64,000 bases of DNA from an uncultured Flavobacteriaceae bacterium (GTDB lineage: Bacteria > Bacteroidota > Bacteroidia > Flavobacteriales > Flavobacteriaceae), in the NCBI GenBank assembly GCA_947494825.1, contig CANLWN010000004.1, positions 248,001-312,000 of the forward strand. Reading direction: 5' to 3'. Shown here piece after piece: positions 36,446-50,500 of this stretch. Position 1 is the first letter of the stretch. Each line of letters opens with the position of its first letter. Both the position numbers and the translations under genes were made by a program. The notes beneath the pieces were generated by a model. That model was not told where the DNA came from. It searched no databases and saw only the letters and a list, made by a program, of their open reading frames with translations.

Positions 36446-38557
36446 ATGTTAAAGAGAAGTTCCATATACATCGTATTATTTATGCTGTCACTGATTACCG
36501 CCAGTGCTCAGGAAGACAGCCCTTTCGTCGCCTATGATGTGCCTGCTCAGAACTTGCTGAAATTCAACAGGTTCTTGATCAACCCCACCTTTTCAACGGT
36601 TAGGGAGAACAACTCTTACATTAATTTGTTTCATAGAAACCAATCGGTATCTTTTGATGACAACAACCAGACCTACTTCCTAAGCTACAGCGGTCGTATC
36701 AACGACCGCACCGGCTTGGGACTTAGCTTATACACACAACGCGAAGGGATCATCACCAATTTTGGTGTCCTTGCCAATTATGCTTACGGCATAAAACTAA
36801 GCGACAAAAGCAACTTTACCTTTGGGGCAAATATTTCCTATTACAATAGTGGCTTTGACGAGAGTAGGGCCAACCCCGTGCAGGTAGACCCTTTGTTAAA
36901 TGGGTTTCAAGACAGTAATTTACTGTCCTTTCAGCCCGGGTTTAACCTTTCCTATGACAAATTTGATTTCGGTCTTTTAGCGGAAAACTTGTTTGACTAC
37001 AACTTAAAGACCAGTGAATCGGTTACCAGTTTCAATGAAAAGACCTTTTCCGGGCACTTGCAATACACCTACGACTTTGAAAATGGTGACGGTGTGCTGG
37101 AAGGCGGACGCTTAATGCCTTTGGCGCGTGTTCGCAAAGTGGGCGAAGGGGATATCACCCTTGGAGGCAGCCTTATTTTTGACCTCCCAAAAATTGGGTG
37201 GTTACAGGCCGGGTATGACGATTTTTATGGCGCCTCTGCAGGTCTTGGTTTTAATCTAAACCGTAAACTGTCCCTGGGCTACACCATGGAAAAAGGCCTT
37301 TCGAATAGCCTGGACAATTTTGGGCTGACCCATGAAATTTCCTTTGCCTATTCCTTTACTCCCAATCTTACCGAAGATCGGGTCATGTTGGAGGACAATC
37401 CGGATGAGGTAGTGGAAAATAATGCCGATGAAAACAGCAATGGATCCTTGGCATCCAAGGACGAGGAAATTGAAAAATTAAAACAGCGCCTACAGGAAAA
37501 TGACGCTATTCTGGCCGAACTGATGTTCCGTCAGGACTCTTTGGAGGCCAACCGACAAAAGGACTTGGAGCGACGCTTCGAAATGGTGATGCGCATGGTC
37601 CGTTCAGAAACGGACGGTGATCGTCCGGACCTGGAGGAAAAGGCCAAACAGATCTATTTCCTTAACAATGACCAAAGCGGAGCCAATTCAGAACTTGCAC
37701 AAACGGAAACATCTGTGGATGAGGCCTCAACCCATCACACAGCAGGTTCCAATGGAATTAAAACAAACGGTATAAAAAGAAAGGATGTCCTTGTCGCCAA
37801 CCAAGCGCCCACCAAGGTCTACCCTACAGCAAAAAAAGACCGTACAAGCACCCAAAACAAAACAAAACAAGCCCAGCGCAAACAGGTTAAAAGCCAAAAA
37901 TTCAGAGATCTGGATGGAGTAACCGATGGCTATTATGTAGTGGCCAATGTGTATCGGGGAGAGCACTATTTAAACAAATTTATAGATGGGCTCAACGAAC
38001 AGGGGCTGCAAGCCGATTATATTGACAATCCCAAGAACGGTTTAAAATACGTATACCTTGACCGTTATGACACCTGGCAGGAAGCCTTACAGGCCCATAG
38101 ATCCAAGCTAAACGGCAGCTACGATGGCGACCTGTGGATCATGAATGTGCAAAACAGATATTCCAATGAGGCCTATGCCGAGAATGTGAACAAGATCAAG
38201 GAGAAATCATCCAAATACGGCACGGACGTCTTGCAAAAGAATGTCATCGTAAAAGACAAGGTGGCTTCCCAAAACCCTTCAGCCCGGGATTACAAAATAA
38301 ATGGTGTTGGCAGTGGCTATTATATCATAGCCAATGTATTTGCCAGCCCAAAAAACGCCAACCGATTCGTAAAATTATTGAATTCCAGAGGGCTCAGTGC
38401 CAGTTATTTTATCAACCCAAAAAACAACTGGCGCTATGTCTATTTAAAGAAACACGGCTCTTGGAACAACGCACTCATATCTTACTACTCCCAACTGAAC
38501 GACTCGTATAATGACAAAATGTGGATTATGCGGGTAACACCAAACCTACTGACCTAA
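36446..38557 (+). CDS. sprD: SprD-like protein: PorP/SprF barrel plus coiled coil and two SPOR-like domains
   Basis: 703 residues. The signal peptide ends SLITASAQ (about 22). Residues 25-310 form a PorP/SprF-type outer-membrane barrel (FNRFLINPTFSTVRENNSY onward, ending GLTHEISFAYSF). A coiled coil follows at 332-388, then a Lys/Gln/Thr-rich linker. Two SPOR-like domains (487-568 and 612-703) begin GVTDGYYVVANV and GVGSGYYIIANV, with shared NPKNGLKYVYL/NPKNNWRYVYL cores. SPOR domains bind denuded peptidoglycan, so this may tie an outer-membrane barrel to the wall; that is inference. Its stop and the sprB-like start share a base (TAATG), implying coupling. Named by synteny with the sprCDBF operon. 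Confidence 0.75.
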   Translation: MLKRSSIYIVLFMLSLITASAQEDSPFVAYDVPAQNLLKFNRFLINPTFSTVRENNSYINLFHRNQSVSFDDNNQTYFLSYSGRINDRTGLGLSLYTQREGIITNFGVLANYAYGIKLSDKSNFTFGANISYYNSGFDESRANPVQVDPLLNGFQDSNLLSFQPGFNLSYDKFDFGLLAENLFDYNLKTSESVTSFNEKTFSGHLQYTYDFENGDGVLEGGRLMPLARVRKVGEGDITLGGSLIFDLPKIGWLQAGYDDFYGASAGLGFNLNRKLSLGYTMEKGLSNSLDNFGLTHEISFAYSFTPNLTEDRVMLEDNPDEVVENNADENSNGSLASKDEEIEKLKQRLQENDAILAELMFRQDSLEANRQKDLERRFEMVMRMVRSETDGDRPDLEEKAKQIYFLNNDQSGANSELAQTETSVDEASTHHTAGSNGIKTNGIKRKDVLVANQAPTKVYPTAKKDRTSTQNKTKQAQRKQVKSQKFRDLDGVTDGYYVVANVYRGEHYLNKFIDGLNEQGLQADYIDNPKNGLKYVYLDRYDTWQEALQAHRSKLNGSYDGDLWIMNVQNRYSNEAYAENVNKIKEKSSKYGTDVLQKNVIVKDKVASQNPSARDYKINGVGSGYYIIANVFASPKNANRFVKLLNSRGLSASYFINPKNNWRYVYLKKHGSWNNALISYYSQLNDSYNDKMWIMRVTPNLLT

Positions 38558-41500
38558 TGAAACCAAATCTTAGTAAAGTACTCCTACTGATCTGTATCGG
38601 TTTATTTTCCTATGCAGGCTTTTCGCAAGAATACAACACCTTTGATGTTAGATACCAGGATAACATCAAGGGCGATCTTACTTTTATAGCCAATAATATT
38701 GTCAACCGTGACGATGGAACAGCCACCGGGGAGCCGGAGGACGCCTATGATCTGACAGGGAATTCATCCACGTATAACGACTGGTTGGACATGCAATATA
38801 TAGATGTGGACAGTGACCCAACCACCTTCAGTTCCAGTACGGCCACTTTAACCTACCCACAAGCAGATTGTAATCTCATCCGTTACGCAGGATTGTACTG
38901 GTCCGCGACCTATCCGAGCGCAAACGCCGGAGATCCTGTAGGAACTGGCCGGCAAAGCGATTTTAACCAAGTAAAATTTATGGTTCCAGGAGGAACCTAT
39001 GTGGACGTCGTTGCCGATGAAATTCTTTTCGATGGCTTTACAAATGCAAGCACCCAGCAAAATAGCCCATACGCCTGTTACGCAGATGTTACGGCTTTGG
39101 TTACACCTCTTACGAATCCCGAAGGAGACTACACAGTTGCCAATGTACGGTCTGTTGTAGGCTCACTTTCTCCGGGTGGTGGGGCCGCAGGCGGATGGAC
39201 CCTGATCATCGTTTATGAAAACCCCAACCTTACCGGTAAACTTATTACCACCTTTGATGGTTTTGCCAGGGTACGAAGTGCAAACCCAAGTGTGGACATC
39301 AACTATTCTGGGTTTAACACCATCCCTTCGGGGCCCGTAAATGCCAACATAGGTGTGGCCGCCCTAGAGGGCGACAATAGAATTACCGGTGATGGAATGC
39401 GCATTAGAGCCAATAGCAGTGGTTCGTTTACTACCATTAGCAACACCACCAATCCATCAAACAATTTTTTTAACAGTAATATTACCTTGGATGGCGTGGT
39501 GACCACCAATAGAACCCCCAACAGTATTAACACCCTGGGGTATGACACGGATATCTTCTTACTGAGCAACCCGGCAAACTCTGTCATACCCAATGATGAA
39601 ACTGCAGCGACTTTCAGATTTACATCTAGTGGAGATCAGTACTACCCTTTTTTCAATTCCTTTAACGTTGAAATTATTGAGCCCAACATTGTTTTGGAGA
39701 AAAAGGTAGAGGATATTGCCGGAAATGATATTACCGGCTTAGGGGTTAACTTAGGGCAACAGTTGGATTATGTACTTTCTTTCCAGAATATTGGAAACGA
39801 TGATGGAACCAACTACACCATTCGGGATGTACTGCCCATTAATGTTACCTTGGACGAACTTAATATTACACTACCTGCTGGGGTAACCTATACCTATGAC
39901 GCACCCACACGTGCGGTGGTATTTACCATCCCCGACAACCTGATAGAGGAGGGGGATCCAGCTTCAGCAATACGTATGCGGGTGCAAGTGGCCTCAAATT
40001 GTTTTGACTTTGTGGATGCTTGTACGGACCTAATCGAAAACCTGGCCTATTCTACCTATGAAGGTGTTATAAACGACAATCAAATTACGGACGACCCCAG
40101 TGTGTCGGACTTTGACAATTGTGGGTTTGTTACGCCCGGGGCCACCAATTTTTTGTTGGACGACCTTTCTACCTGTGGTTTTGACCGAACCGTAGAGCTC
40201 TGTGGGGACACTGCAGTCCTGGATGCAGGGGACAATTTTGATAATTATATCTGGTACCGTGATGAAAATGGGAACAACCTCATAGATGCTGGGGACACCG
40301 TCCTTAGCGATGGAGATCCGGATGGTGACCCTAGCACGCTGCTGGTTTCTGAAATAGGCACCTATATTGTGGACAAGCAGGTGGCCGACCCCTGTAAAGG
40401 GTTCCAAGAAATAATCAACTTAGTATTTTTCGGTACCACACAAACCAATCCGATCACCGCCCTGATCAATGATACCACCAATACCGTAGAGGGCGAGGTT
40501 GTAATCTGCCCCAATGATGGGGACGAACTGCCTAAGGTTTTCCTTTGCGGTCTCAATGACACCGAACTCATTTCGATCAATATTCCAGATGCGACCAGCA
40601 TAGACTGGGAACAACTGGATGAAGCTAGTTGTACTGCATCTGTAGCCGATTGTGCCAATAAGAACGCTTCTTGTACCTGGAACAGTGTGGGTACGGGCAA
40701 CGATTTTCTGGCCTCCGATGCCGGGGAATATAGAGTGGTCATCAACTACCTTAACGGTTGTTTTACCCGCTTCTATTTCAACATCTTTAAAAATCCGCTA
40801 GACCCGCAATACAACAGCACCGACCTTATCTGTACCACCCCTGGGAACATAACGGTCACCAATATGCCGGTAGATTATGAGTATCAACTCTTGGATGCCA
40901 CAGATAGTTCTGTTTTGGTGCCTTATAGTGCCAACAACGGCCCCAGTTTTACCATCAACAGTAACGGGGCCTACCGGGTTGAAATGCGCCAGCAAGGTGT
41001 TGTGGACGGTTGTGTCTTTGTACTGGACAATATCGGTATTTTAACGCGGGATTTTCAAGTGGATGTCATCACTCAAGATGCAGATTGTAATGGTTTGGGC
41101 GAGATTTCCATCTCGGCTTTAAACGTGGAGCCCCAGTACTACTATGAAATATCGCAGGGAGGTACTTCAGTGGATACTTTTGGACCTTCTAGTGACAATA
41201 ACTATACCTTTCAAAATCTCAATCCTGGGGTATATGATGTCCTATTGACAACGGACGATGGCTGTTCCTATACCGAACAGGTGACCATCAATGACAACAG
41301 CGATCTGGACCTTCAGGCCGTAATATCCCAACACATCACTTGTAGGGAGGGTAACATTCAAATGCAATCCACAGGCGGCCAAACGCCCCACAACTATGCC
41401 ATTTGGTCCTTTGTGGACGATGGTGGTACTACCGTTATTTCATACCCCACCGTAGGTGATATTCCGGCCTCGGCCTATCAGACCAGTGTTATTTTTGACG

Positions 41501-44500
41501 TTTTGACCCCTGGTGATTACACTTTTGTGGTGGTAGACCGAAACAATTGTTCTGCCATTTCCAATACAGTGACCATTGTATTGGAGCCTTCTGTGGATTA
41601 TACCGTTGTAACAACGGATGAAAGTTGTTTGGGGGCATCCGATGGAACGGTGTCCTACAACATCGTTACCTCCAACGGTTATAGCGTGGAGTACACCCTG
41701 ACCTATCCTGACACCTCCACCGCCACCAACAGCTCCGGAACCTTTACCGGTTTGCCCCAAGGCAACTATTCCGTAGTGCTGACACAGCGAAAGGGAAGTA
41801 GCGTTTGTGATTTTACGGACACTTTTACCATTGGTGGCCCCGCCGACGCAGTGACAGGTACCGCAGCATTGATACAGGATTATACCTGTTTACAAAATGG
41901 AATTATAGAAGCGCAGGGTGTTACGGGCGGAACTCCTCCCTATGAATACAGCATTGATGGAGTAAACTTTGTCAGCGGTGCAGGGGCGGAAACCTTTTCC
42001 AACCTTACCGATGGCACATACAATATTACTATTAGGGACGATAACGGGTGTACCTTTGTTACCAATGCCATAACCCTAGATCCCTTAAACCCGCCGACCG
42101 ACCTAACTTTTGCGGCCACCGTGCCCAATTGTCCCGCACTCACCTCGGATGTAACCGTAAGTGTAATAGGCGGCAACACCCCTTTTATTTATGAAATCAC
42201 GGCCCCAGCGGCCAGTGCGGTCAACAACGGCAACGATCCGGTCTTTACCGGTTTGGCGCCAGGAACCTATACCTATCAGGTCACCGATGCCAAGGGGTGT
42301 ACCTATAGCGAGGACCATACCATCGCTCCGGTAAGCCCGATCAATGTGGTAGGGCAGTTGATAAGCAATATCACTTGTTTAACCGATACGGATGGGGAGG
42401 TGCTCTTCACAATTTCCGGTTTTAATACCAGCTATGATTACAGTGTTACGGGACCAGCGGCCTTTAATGGTGTCGCTGAAACCAGTACTACCATTCCTTT
42501 GCCCAATTTGGATGATGGCACCTATACGATTACCGTAACCGACAATGATACCAACTGCACGGATACGGCTAACGTAACCGTGGCCGCCCCAAGTGCGGTC
42601 TTAACCTTGAGTGCCAGCGAAATACACCCTACCTGTGTTTCCGATGGCAGCGTGACCTTGACTTCTACCGGTGGGTGGGGCGGCAATGATTTTAGCCTTA
42701 CCTATCCCGATGGTGTTACTGTGGTAAACAACACCACCGGCGCTTTTGCCGGACTTACACAGACCGGCACCTACAACGCCACTGTAACGGATGCCAATGG
42801 TTGCGTGGTAGCTACCAACTTTGATTTGGATCCCGCTGTCGCGCCGGTTTTACAGATCGTACCCAACGACACTTGTTATGATGCTGTGGTAGGACTTGCC
42901 TTGACCGCAAACGTAACTTCTGGGGGCGACGGCAATTATGAATACAGTCTTAACGGGGGAGTCTTTGGGGCTACCAACGTTTTTACTGGCTTAGCACCAG
43001 GAACGCACAGTATTGAAGTTCGTGATGGCAAGGATTGTACCGATACGGCGACCATCACGATAGATCCAGAACTTACTTTGGTTGCCACGGCCCCGAACAT
43101 CACGGCCTGTGGCACGGATACCGATATCACCATAACCGCCGCGGGCGGCGACGGTTCCTACGTCTACGCCGTTGTGGCCGACGGGGTGGCGCCCGTGCCC
43201 GGCGATTTTGCCGTCACCAACCCCATCACCGTCACCGGTGCCGGGGACTATGACGTCTACGTAAGGGACAACAGCGGAGCGGCAGGCTTCTGCCAGGCCG
43301 CCTTCGACATTGCCATCGTACAGGACGCGCCCATTGCCATTACGCCATCGGCCGTGCCCGTGATATGCTTCGGGGAATCCAACGGGAGCATCAACATCGC
43401 AGTGGCCGGCGGCAACGCGCCCTACCAGTACAGTATAGACAACGGCGCCAACTACCAGCTCACCGGGGACTTCATCAACCTCCCCGCGGGCACCTATCCC
43501 ATACGCGTGCGCGACGCCAACAACTGTGAGCAGACCACGTCCATTGACGTCCTCGAACCGGCACAGCTCGCCGCCGAGGCCGTACAGACACAGGCATATA
43601 CCTGCCTACAGCTGGGACAGATCACCGTGGGAAGCGTAACGCCAACATCAGGGGGGTCCGGCGACTACCAGTACCGCATCAACGGAAGCGCATGGAGCGC
43701 CATTACCACAGGGGGGACCGTCTTCACCGACCTGGCCGACGGCACCTATTCCATAGAGGTCCGGGACGCCAATGCCACTTCCTGTACCCTGGTACTGCCC
43801 GACGTGGTCATCGCGCCCCTGCCCACAGAGCCCGTGCCCGCCTCTTCCGTGACCTACAACTGTGACGGCAGCGGGAACATCACCATATTGCCCAACGATC
43901 CAACCTATACCTATAGCATCGACGCCGGCGCGCCACAGGCATCCAACGTCTTCAACAACATCGCCGTGGGAAGCCATACCGTGACCATAGACTACGGAAG
44001 CGACTGTACCGTGGACACCACCGTGGTGGTAGATCCCGGGAACGCCTTCGGCGCGAACATCGACGCCTTTACCGATATCAGCTGTAACGGACTGGCAGAC
44101 GGCGATATCACCATATCGGCCGAAAACTTCGACGGGGCCACAGGCTTCGAGTACAACATCAACGGAGGGGGCTTCACCACATCACTGGTATCCCCCGTGA
44201 CCCTGTCGGGGCTCACCGCACAGGCATACACCATAATCGTAAGGGACCTTAGGGACACGGCCAACTGTTCCGTGACCCTGAACCAGGCCCTCACCCAGCC
44301 AACGCCCATCGTGGCCGCGGCATCCATCACCGACCCCTTTACCTGTAACAACACGGGGGCCACCATTACCGCAAGCGCAAGCGGCGGGACCCCCGCTTAC
44401 CAGTACCAACTGGAGGACAATGTAGGGGGCGTGATCACCGCATACCAGGCCAGTGCCATCTTCAACAATGTCGGCGCCGGGGACTATATCATCAGGGCAA

Positions 44501-47500
44501 GGGACAACAACCTGTGCTCCGACCCCATTGACACGGCCATAACCGTTGCCGCACCGAGCAACCCCACCTTTACCGTTACCGAAACGGCATGCTACAGCGG
44601 CGCCAACGACGCCACCATACAGGTCGACGTCACATCACTGCCCGGCAACGGAGGCTTCCAGTTCAGCATCAACAGCGGACCCTGGATGACACCAACGCCC
44701 GCAACCGCAACAACATACACCTTCGCCAACCTGGCCAACGGAACCTATACCATTGACGTACAGGACCAGTTCGGATGCCCGGCAACGCAGCAGTCCGTGA
44801 CCATTGAACCTAATCTGACCATTACCGCCACGGCCCCGAACATCACGGCCTGTGGCACGGATACCGATATCACCATAACCGCCGCGGGCGGCGACGGTTC
44901 CTACGTCTACGCCGTTGTGGCCGACGGGGTGGCGCCCGTGCCCGGCGATTTTGCCGTCACCAACCCCATCACCGTCACCGGTGCCGGGGACTATGACGTC
45001 TACGTAAGGGACAACAGCGGAGCGGCAGGCTTCTGCCAGGCCGCCTTCGACATTGCCATCGTACAGGACGCGCCCATTGCCATTACGCCATCGGCCGTGC
45101 CCGTGATATGCTTCGGGGAATCCAACGGGAGCATCAACATCGCAGTGGCCGGCGGCAACGCGCCCTACCAGTACAGTATAGACAACGGCGCCAACTACCA
45201 GCTCACCGGGGACTTCATCAACCTCCCCGCGGGCACCTATCCCATACGCGTGCGCGACGCCAACAACTGTGAGCAGACCACGTCCATTGACGTCCTCGAA
45301 CCGGCACAGCTCGCCGCCGAGGCCGTACAGACACAGGCATATACCTGCCTACAGCTGGGACAGATCACCGTGGGAAGCGTAACGCCAACATCAGGGGGGT
45401 CCGGCGACTACCAGTACCGCATCAACGGAAGCGCATGGAGCGCCATTACCACAGGGGGGACCGTCTTCACCGACCTGGCCGACGGCACCTATTCCATAGA
45501 GGTCCGGGACGCCAATGCCACTTCCTGTACCCTGGTACTGCCCGACGTGGTCATCGCGCCCCTGCCCACAGAGCCCGTGCCCGCCTCTTCCGTGACCTAC
45601 AACTGTGACGGCAGCGGGAACATCACCATATTGCCCAACGATCCAACCTATACCTATAGCATCGACGCCGGCGCGCCACAGGCATCCAACGTCTTCAACA
45701 ACATCGCCGTGGGAAGCCATACCGTGACCATAGACTACGGAAGCGACTGTACCGTGGACACCACCGTGGTGGTAGATCCCGGGAACGCCTTCGGCGCGAA
45801 CATCGACGCCTTTACCGATATCAGCTGTAACGGACTGGCAGACGGCGATATCACCATATCGGCCGAAAACTTCGACGGGGCCACAGGCTTCGAGTACAAC
45901 ATCAACGGAGGGGGCTTCACCACATCACTGGTATCCCCCGTGACCCTGTCGGGGCTCACCGCACAGGCATACACCATAATCGTAAGGGACCTTAGGGACA
46001 CGGCCAACTGTTCCGTGACCCTGAACCAGGCCCTCACCCAGCCAACGCCCATCGTGGCCGCGGCATCCATCACCGACCCCTTTACCTGTAACAACACGGG
46101 GGCCACCATTACCGCAAGCGCAAGCGGCGGGACCCCCGCTTACCAGTACCAACTGGAGGACAATGTAGGGGGCGTGATCACCGCATACCAGGCCAGTGCC
46201 ATCTTCAACAATGTCGGCGCCGGGGACTATATCATCAGGGCAAGGGACAACAACCTGTGCTCCGACCCCATTGACACGGCCATAACCGTTGCCGCACCGA
46301 GCAACCCCACCTTTACCGTTACCGAAACGGCATGCTACAGCGGCGCCAACGACGCCACCATACAGGTCGACGTCACATCACTGCCCGGCAACGGAGGCTT
46401 CCAGTTCAGCATCAACAGCGGACCCTGGATGACACCAACGCCCGCAACCGCAACAACATACACCTTCGCCAACCTGGCCAACGGAACCTATACCATTGAC
46501 GTACAGGACCAGTTCGGATGCCCGGCAACGCAACAGTCCGTGACCATTAACCCACAACTTACGGCCAACGCCCTATTAAATACGGACCTGACCTGTTTGG
46601 CCAATGCGTCGGTAACCATAACGCCCAGCGGAGGTTCGGGAAGCTACTCCTACGAGTGGTCCAACGATGCAGGAGTTAATTATTTCACAACCAACTTTGT
46701 TGCCAATGTATTTAGCACACCTACAGCTGGATCCTATATCTTTAGGGTAACCGATACCACGGCACCTACGGCCTGTACCGTAGTGACCAATACCATCGTT
46801 GTTAACCCCGCCGATACCCCTGTCATCACTTCCATTACGCCAACCCATGTCCTTTGTAACGGAGACAGCACGGGCGCCTTGGATGTGGTCATAGATACGT
46901 CTATAGGAAGTCCACCGTACGTCATTGAGGTAATAGAAACCGTTTCGGCTACCAACTATGGTACACAGACTACGGGCTTGCCTGCAGGGGACTACGAAGT
47001 GACCATAACAGATGATAAAGGATGTACCTCTGCGGTATTTCCAGTCTCCATCAACCAGCCTGATGCCATCACCTATGGCATTAATTTGGTGCCCATAACC
47101 TGTAATCCGGCCACCGGAACCGACCCCGGGTCGATTACCGTCGAGAATTTGCTCGGAGGAACAGCGGAATATACCTATTATCTTACTGGAAATAACGGTC
47201 ATACAGATAACTATGTAACCACCGCAGGTGGGGAAGACCACACCTTTGCCATCTTGGAATTCGGCATCTACGAAGTGGATGTGGTAGATGCCAATGGATG
47301 TTCTGTAAGAACCACCAACATTATTGCATCTCCCCCGGATGATCTGGATATAGACGTTTCGGCGATAACGGCAGATTGCGCAACTGGAGGAACAGCTGTA
47401 GTAACCGTAACAACCGCCATTTTGGGAACAAACTATGAATTTGGAATTTTGGATACTTTCGCGGTGCCCTACGCTTCCACCTATTTCCCGCCAGATGTTG

Positions 47501-50500
47501 CGGGTGGACCTACCCATACTTTTACGGGCCTTACCCCTGGTATTACCTATACGTTCGTGGTGCATGATATCACCACCAATTGTTATTACTTTGAAACGGC
47601 GGCCGCTCCGATCAATACCCTTTCGAACATGACCGCTACCTTGGACGCTGTGGCCAATATTACCTGTACCGGGGCTGCCAACGGAAATGTTTCGTTTACC
47701 TTTGACAATTACGACGCTGGAGCCACGGATGTTACCTATGAAATCTTTAATGCCCAGTCCAATCTTACCACCGGTTTTACCGGAACGGCATCTGTTAATC
47801 CCCCTGCAGGAGGGGTTAGCATATCCAATTTTGGCACCTTGCCACAAGGCGTATATTACATCCTGTTGACCGAGGTTGGAGGCACACATAATGGCTGTTC
47901 CATAAGCACGGCCGATTTTACCATAGACGAATCTGCCAACCTCTTAACGGTAACAGCGGCCTCGCCTACCAATGACAATTGTAACCTGAATGCCGGTGTA
48001 ATTACCGCTACCGCGCAATTTGGTACCGCTCCTTATGAATTTCAGTATTTGTTGAGCACTGATCCAGCACCTACTGCGGCTTCCGCTGGGTGGGTAAGCG
48101 CTACTACATCCAACGTGGAATCCGGTGATTACATCGTGTATGTAAAAGATGCGAACAATTGTATCCAAAATGACGCCATTACGGTAAATCTAGACCCAAG
48201 TCCGGAAATCTCCTTGTCTATCGTGGACGAGTGTGCGGCCGAAGGAACTTTTGAGGTACTGGTTACCTTGGATGTGGCCGGAATTACCCCTTATCAACTA
48301 CGTGTCAATGGAGGTGCCTACCAGAGTATTACCTTCAACGTGAGTAACGAATATACGGTAAGTGGACTCAGTTCAGGAGCCGCGCAAACCATTGAAATTA
48401 GAGATCTCAACGGATGTGGGGAAACAGAAAATTTCACCATACATCCTCCGTTACAGTTCAATGCTACCTTGACCACACTCTTGGATTGTGAGGTGGCCAC
48501 GGCCAATAATGCAGAGATAACAATCGATGTAATTGCCGGTTCCGGCACTTATGAATACTCCGTTGCAGGACCCGTAAACCAAGTGCAAACAGCGCTGCCA
48601 TCAGATCCCTTTGTTTGGACCTTGGCGAGCCTGCCCGGTACCTACACCGTCTCCGTCTATGATGCGAGTACTTCGGTGCCCTATTGTCTAGGGTCCATTG
48701 ATGTGGTGGTCCCGGCAGCGGTTACGCCCATTTTCACCGAAACACATATAGACCTAAGCTGTAATGGTGCCAATGACGGATCCATAAGCCTTTTCCAGAC
48801 AGAAAATGGTATCAATCCGTTGACCTATACGATCTCACCGGTAGCAGGCACCTTCAATGCGGCTACCAATACCTTTGAAAATTTACCGCCGAACACCTAT
48901 ACGGTTACGGCGACAGGCACCAATAGCTGTACCACGGACATCGCAGGAATTGTTATTGCGGAACCCAACATCATCAATATTCCAGTGGTCACCGTCACCG
49001 AATTCGCCTGTGCCACGGGCAACAACGTGGACAGTGCCATCATCTCCGTGGACGGTACCGCCGTCACGGGGGGGAGCGGCTCCTATGTCCTATACGAGTT
49101 CATCGACGACCAGGGCACCCCCGCCACCGGAGACGACGTCGTGGTGCAGTCAGGGCCCAATACCTCATATGCCGAGACCGACCTCCTGGGGGGGACCTAC
49201 ATCATCAACGTATACGACGATATGGGGTGCGTGGGCACCACTACGGCGACCATACTGCCCTATGACCAACTGTTGACGGCTTCGGCCGCCATCACAGCGG
49301 CCATTAGCTGTACCCCGGGGACCGACGGGGAGATCACCGTCACCGTGACCTCCACCAACAGCGACCCCACACGCTTCGAGTACAGTATCGACAACGGGGC
49401 CAATTACCAGGCATCCAACGTCTTTGCCGGACTCGGCGTAGGGACCCATAACTTCCTCGTAAGGCACGTGGACACCGGGTGTACCATAAGCACTTCCGAG
49501 ACCATCACCGACCCCAATACCTTTACCATTGACGTGGTGAAGCTCAGCGACGTGATCTGCTTCGGGACCAATACCGGCGCCGTTACCTTCGAACTCGTGG
49601 ACGCCACCTATCCCGGAGGCTTCGACTGGGAGATATTCGATACCAACGGGACACCGGCCAACCTGGCGGACGATACCTCAGTGGCCACCGGTAACGAAGC
49701 CACCAACGGGCCAACGGCCACCATCAACCTGGCCGCCGGAAGCTATTACGTGACCATAACACAGACCAACCACCCCTTCTGCCCCAATACCGAGGCCTTC
49801 ACCATCAACGGGCCCTCGGCGGCGATCACCGCAAACACCCAGGTGACACCCGTGACCTGCGCCCTGAACGACGGCGTAATAGAGGTCATAGACGTACTCG
49901 GGGGATGGGGAGGATATACCTATTTCGTGGACCTGGCATCCAACCCGGCCCCAACGTACCCGGCCAGCTACCAGGCTTCGCCCAGCTTCTCAGCCCTTGC
50001 GGGCGGACTGGCACCTGGGACCGACTACCAGGTATGGGTGGCCGATATGAACGGGTGCGAGTTCCAGCTCCCCGACGTGACCCTGGTCGACCCGACACCG
50101 ATCTCGGCAAGCCTGCAGATCAACCAGGAGAACTGTACCAACCTCGAGGGAGAGATCGAAGTGATCGGAACCACCGGCGGACAGGGAAGCAACTATACCT
50201 ACCAGCTCGTAAGGGGGGGCATCGATACCGGAGCGCCCCAGACAACCACCGTGTTCCCAGGCCTAGGAGCGGGAAGCTACCAGGTGCGCGTCACCGACCA
50301 GTGGTCGTGTAGCTTTACGACACCGGCGACTCTGCTCTATGATGAAATTGTCCCCTTGGCAACTATCGTAAAACCCATAGACTGTACCGTAACTCCGGGC
50401 GGTGAAATAACAATTACACAGACCGGGGGCTCCGGAAGCTTCGACTATTTGGTCACCTTCCCCGACCTGGTTACCACTATTGCCAATACCACCGGTGTAT

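Noticed and set aside
43648-46152. Identical minus-strand open frames appearing twice (109, 124 and 75 codons)
   Set aside because: They are copies only because the underlying plus-strand repeat A is duplicated; no protein features.
43084-46548. Insertion sequence or prophage as the cause of the long repeats
   Set aside because: The repeats encode adhesin modules in frame, with no transposase and no terminal inverted repeats or target-site duplications seen.
46576-47889. 437-codon open frame on the minus strand inside the SprB-like gene
   Set aside because: It is antisense to clearly coding sequence, has no family motif and a Gly/Ser/Ile/Arg-rich composition expected from reading biased codons backwards.
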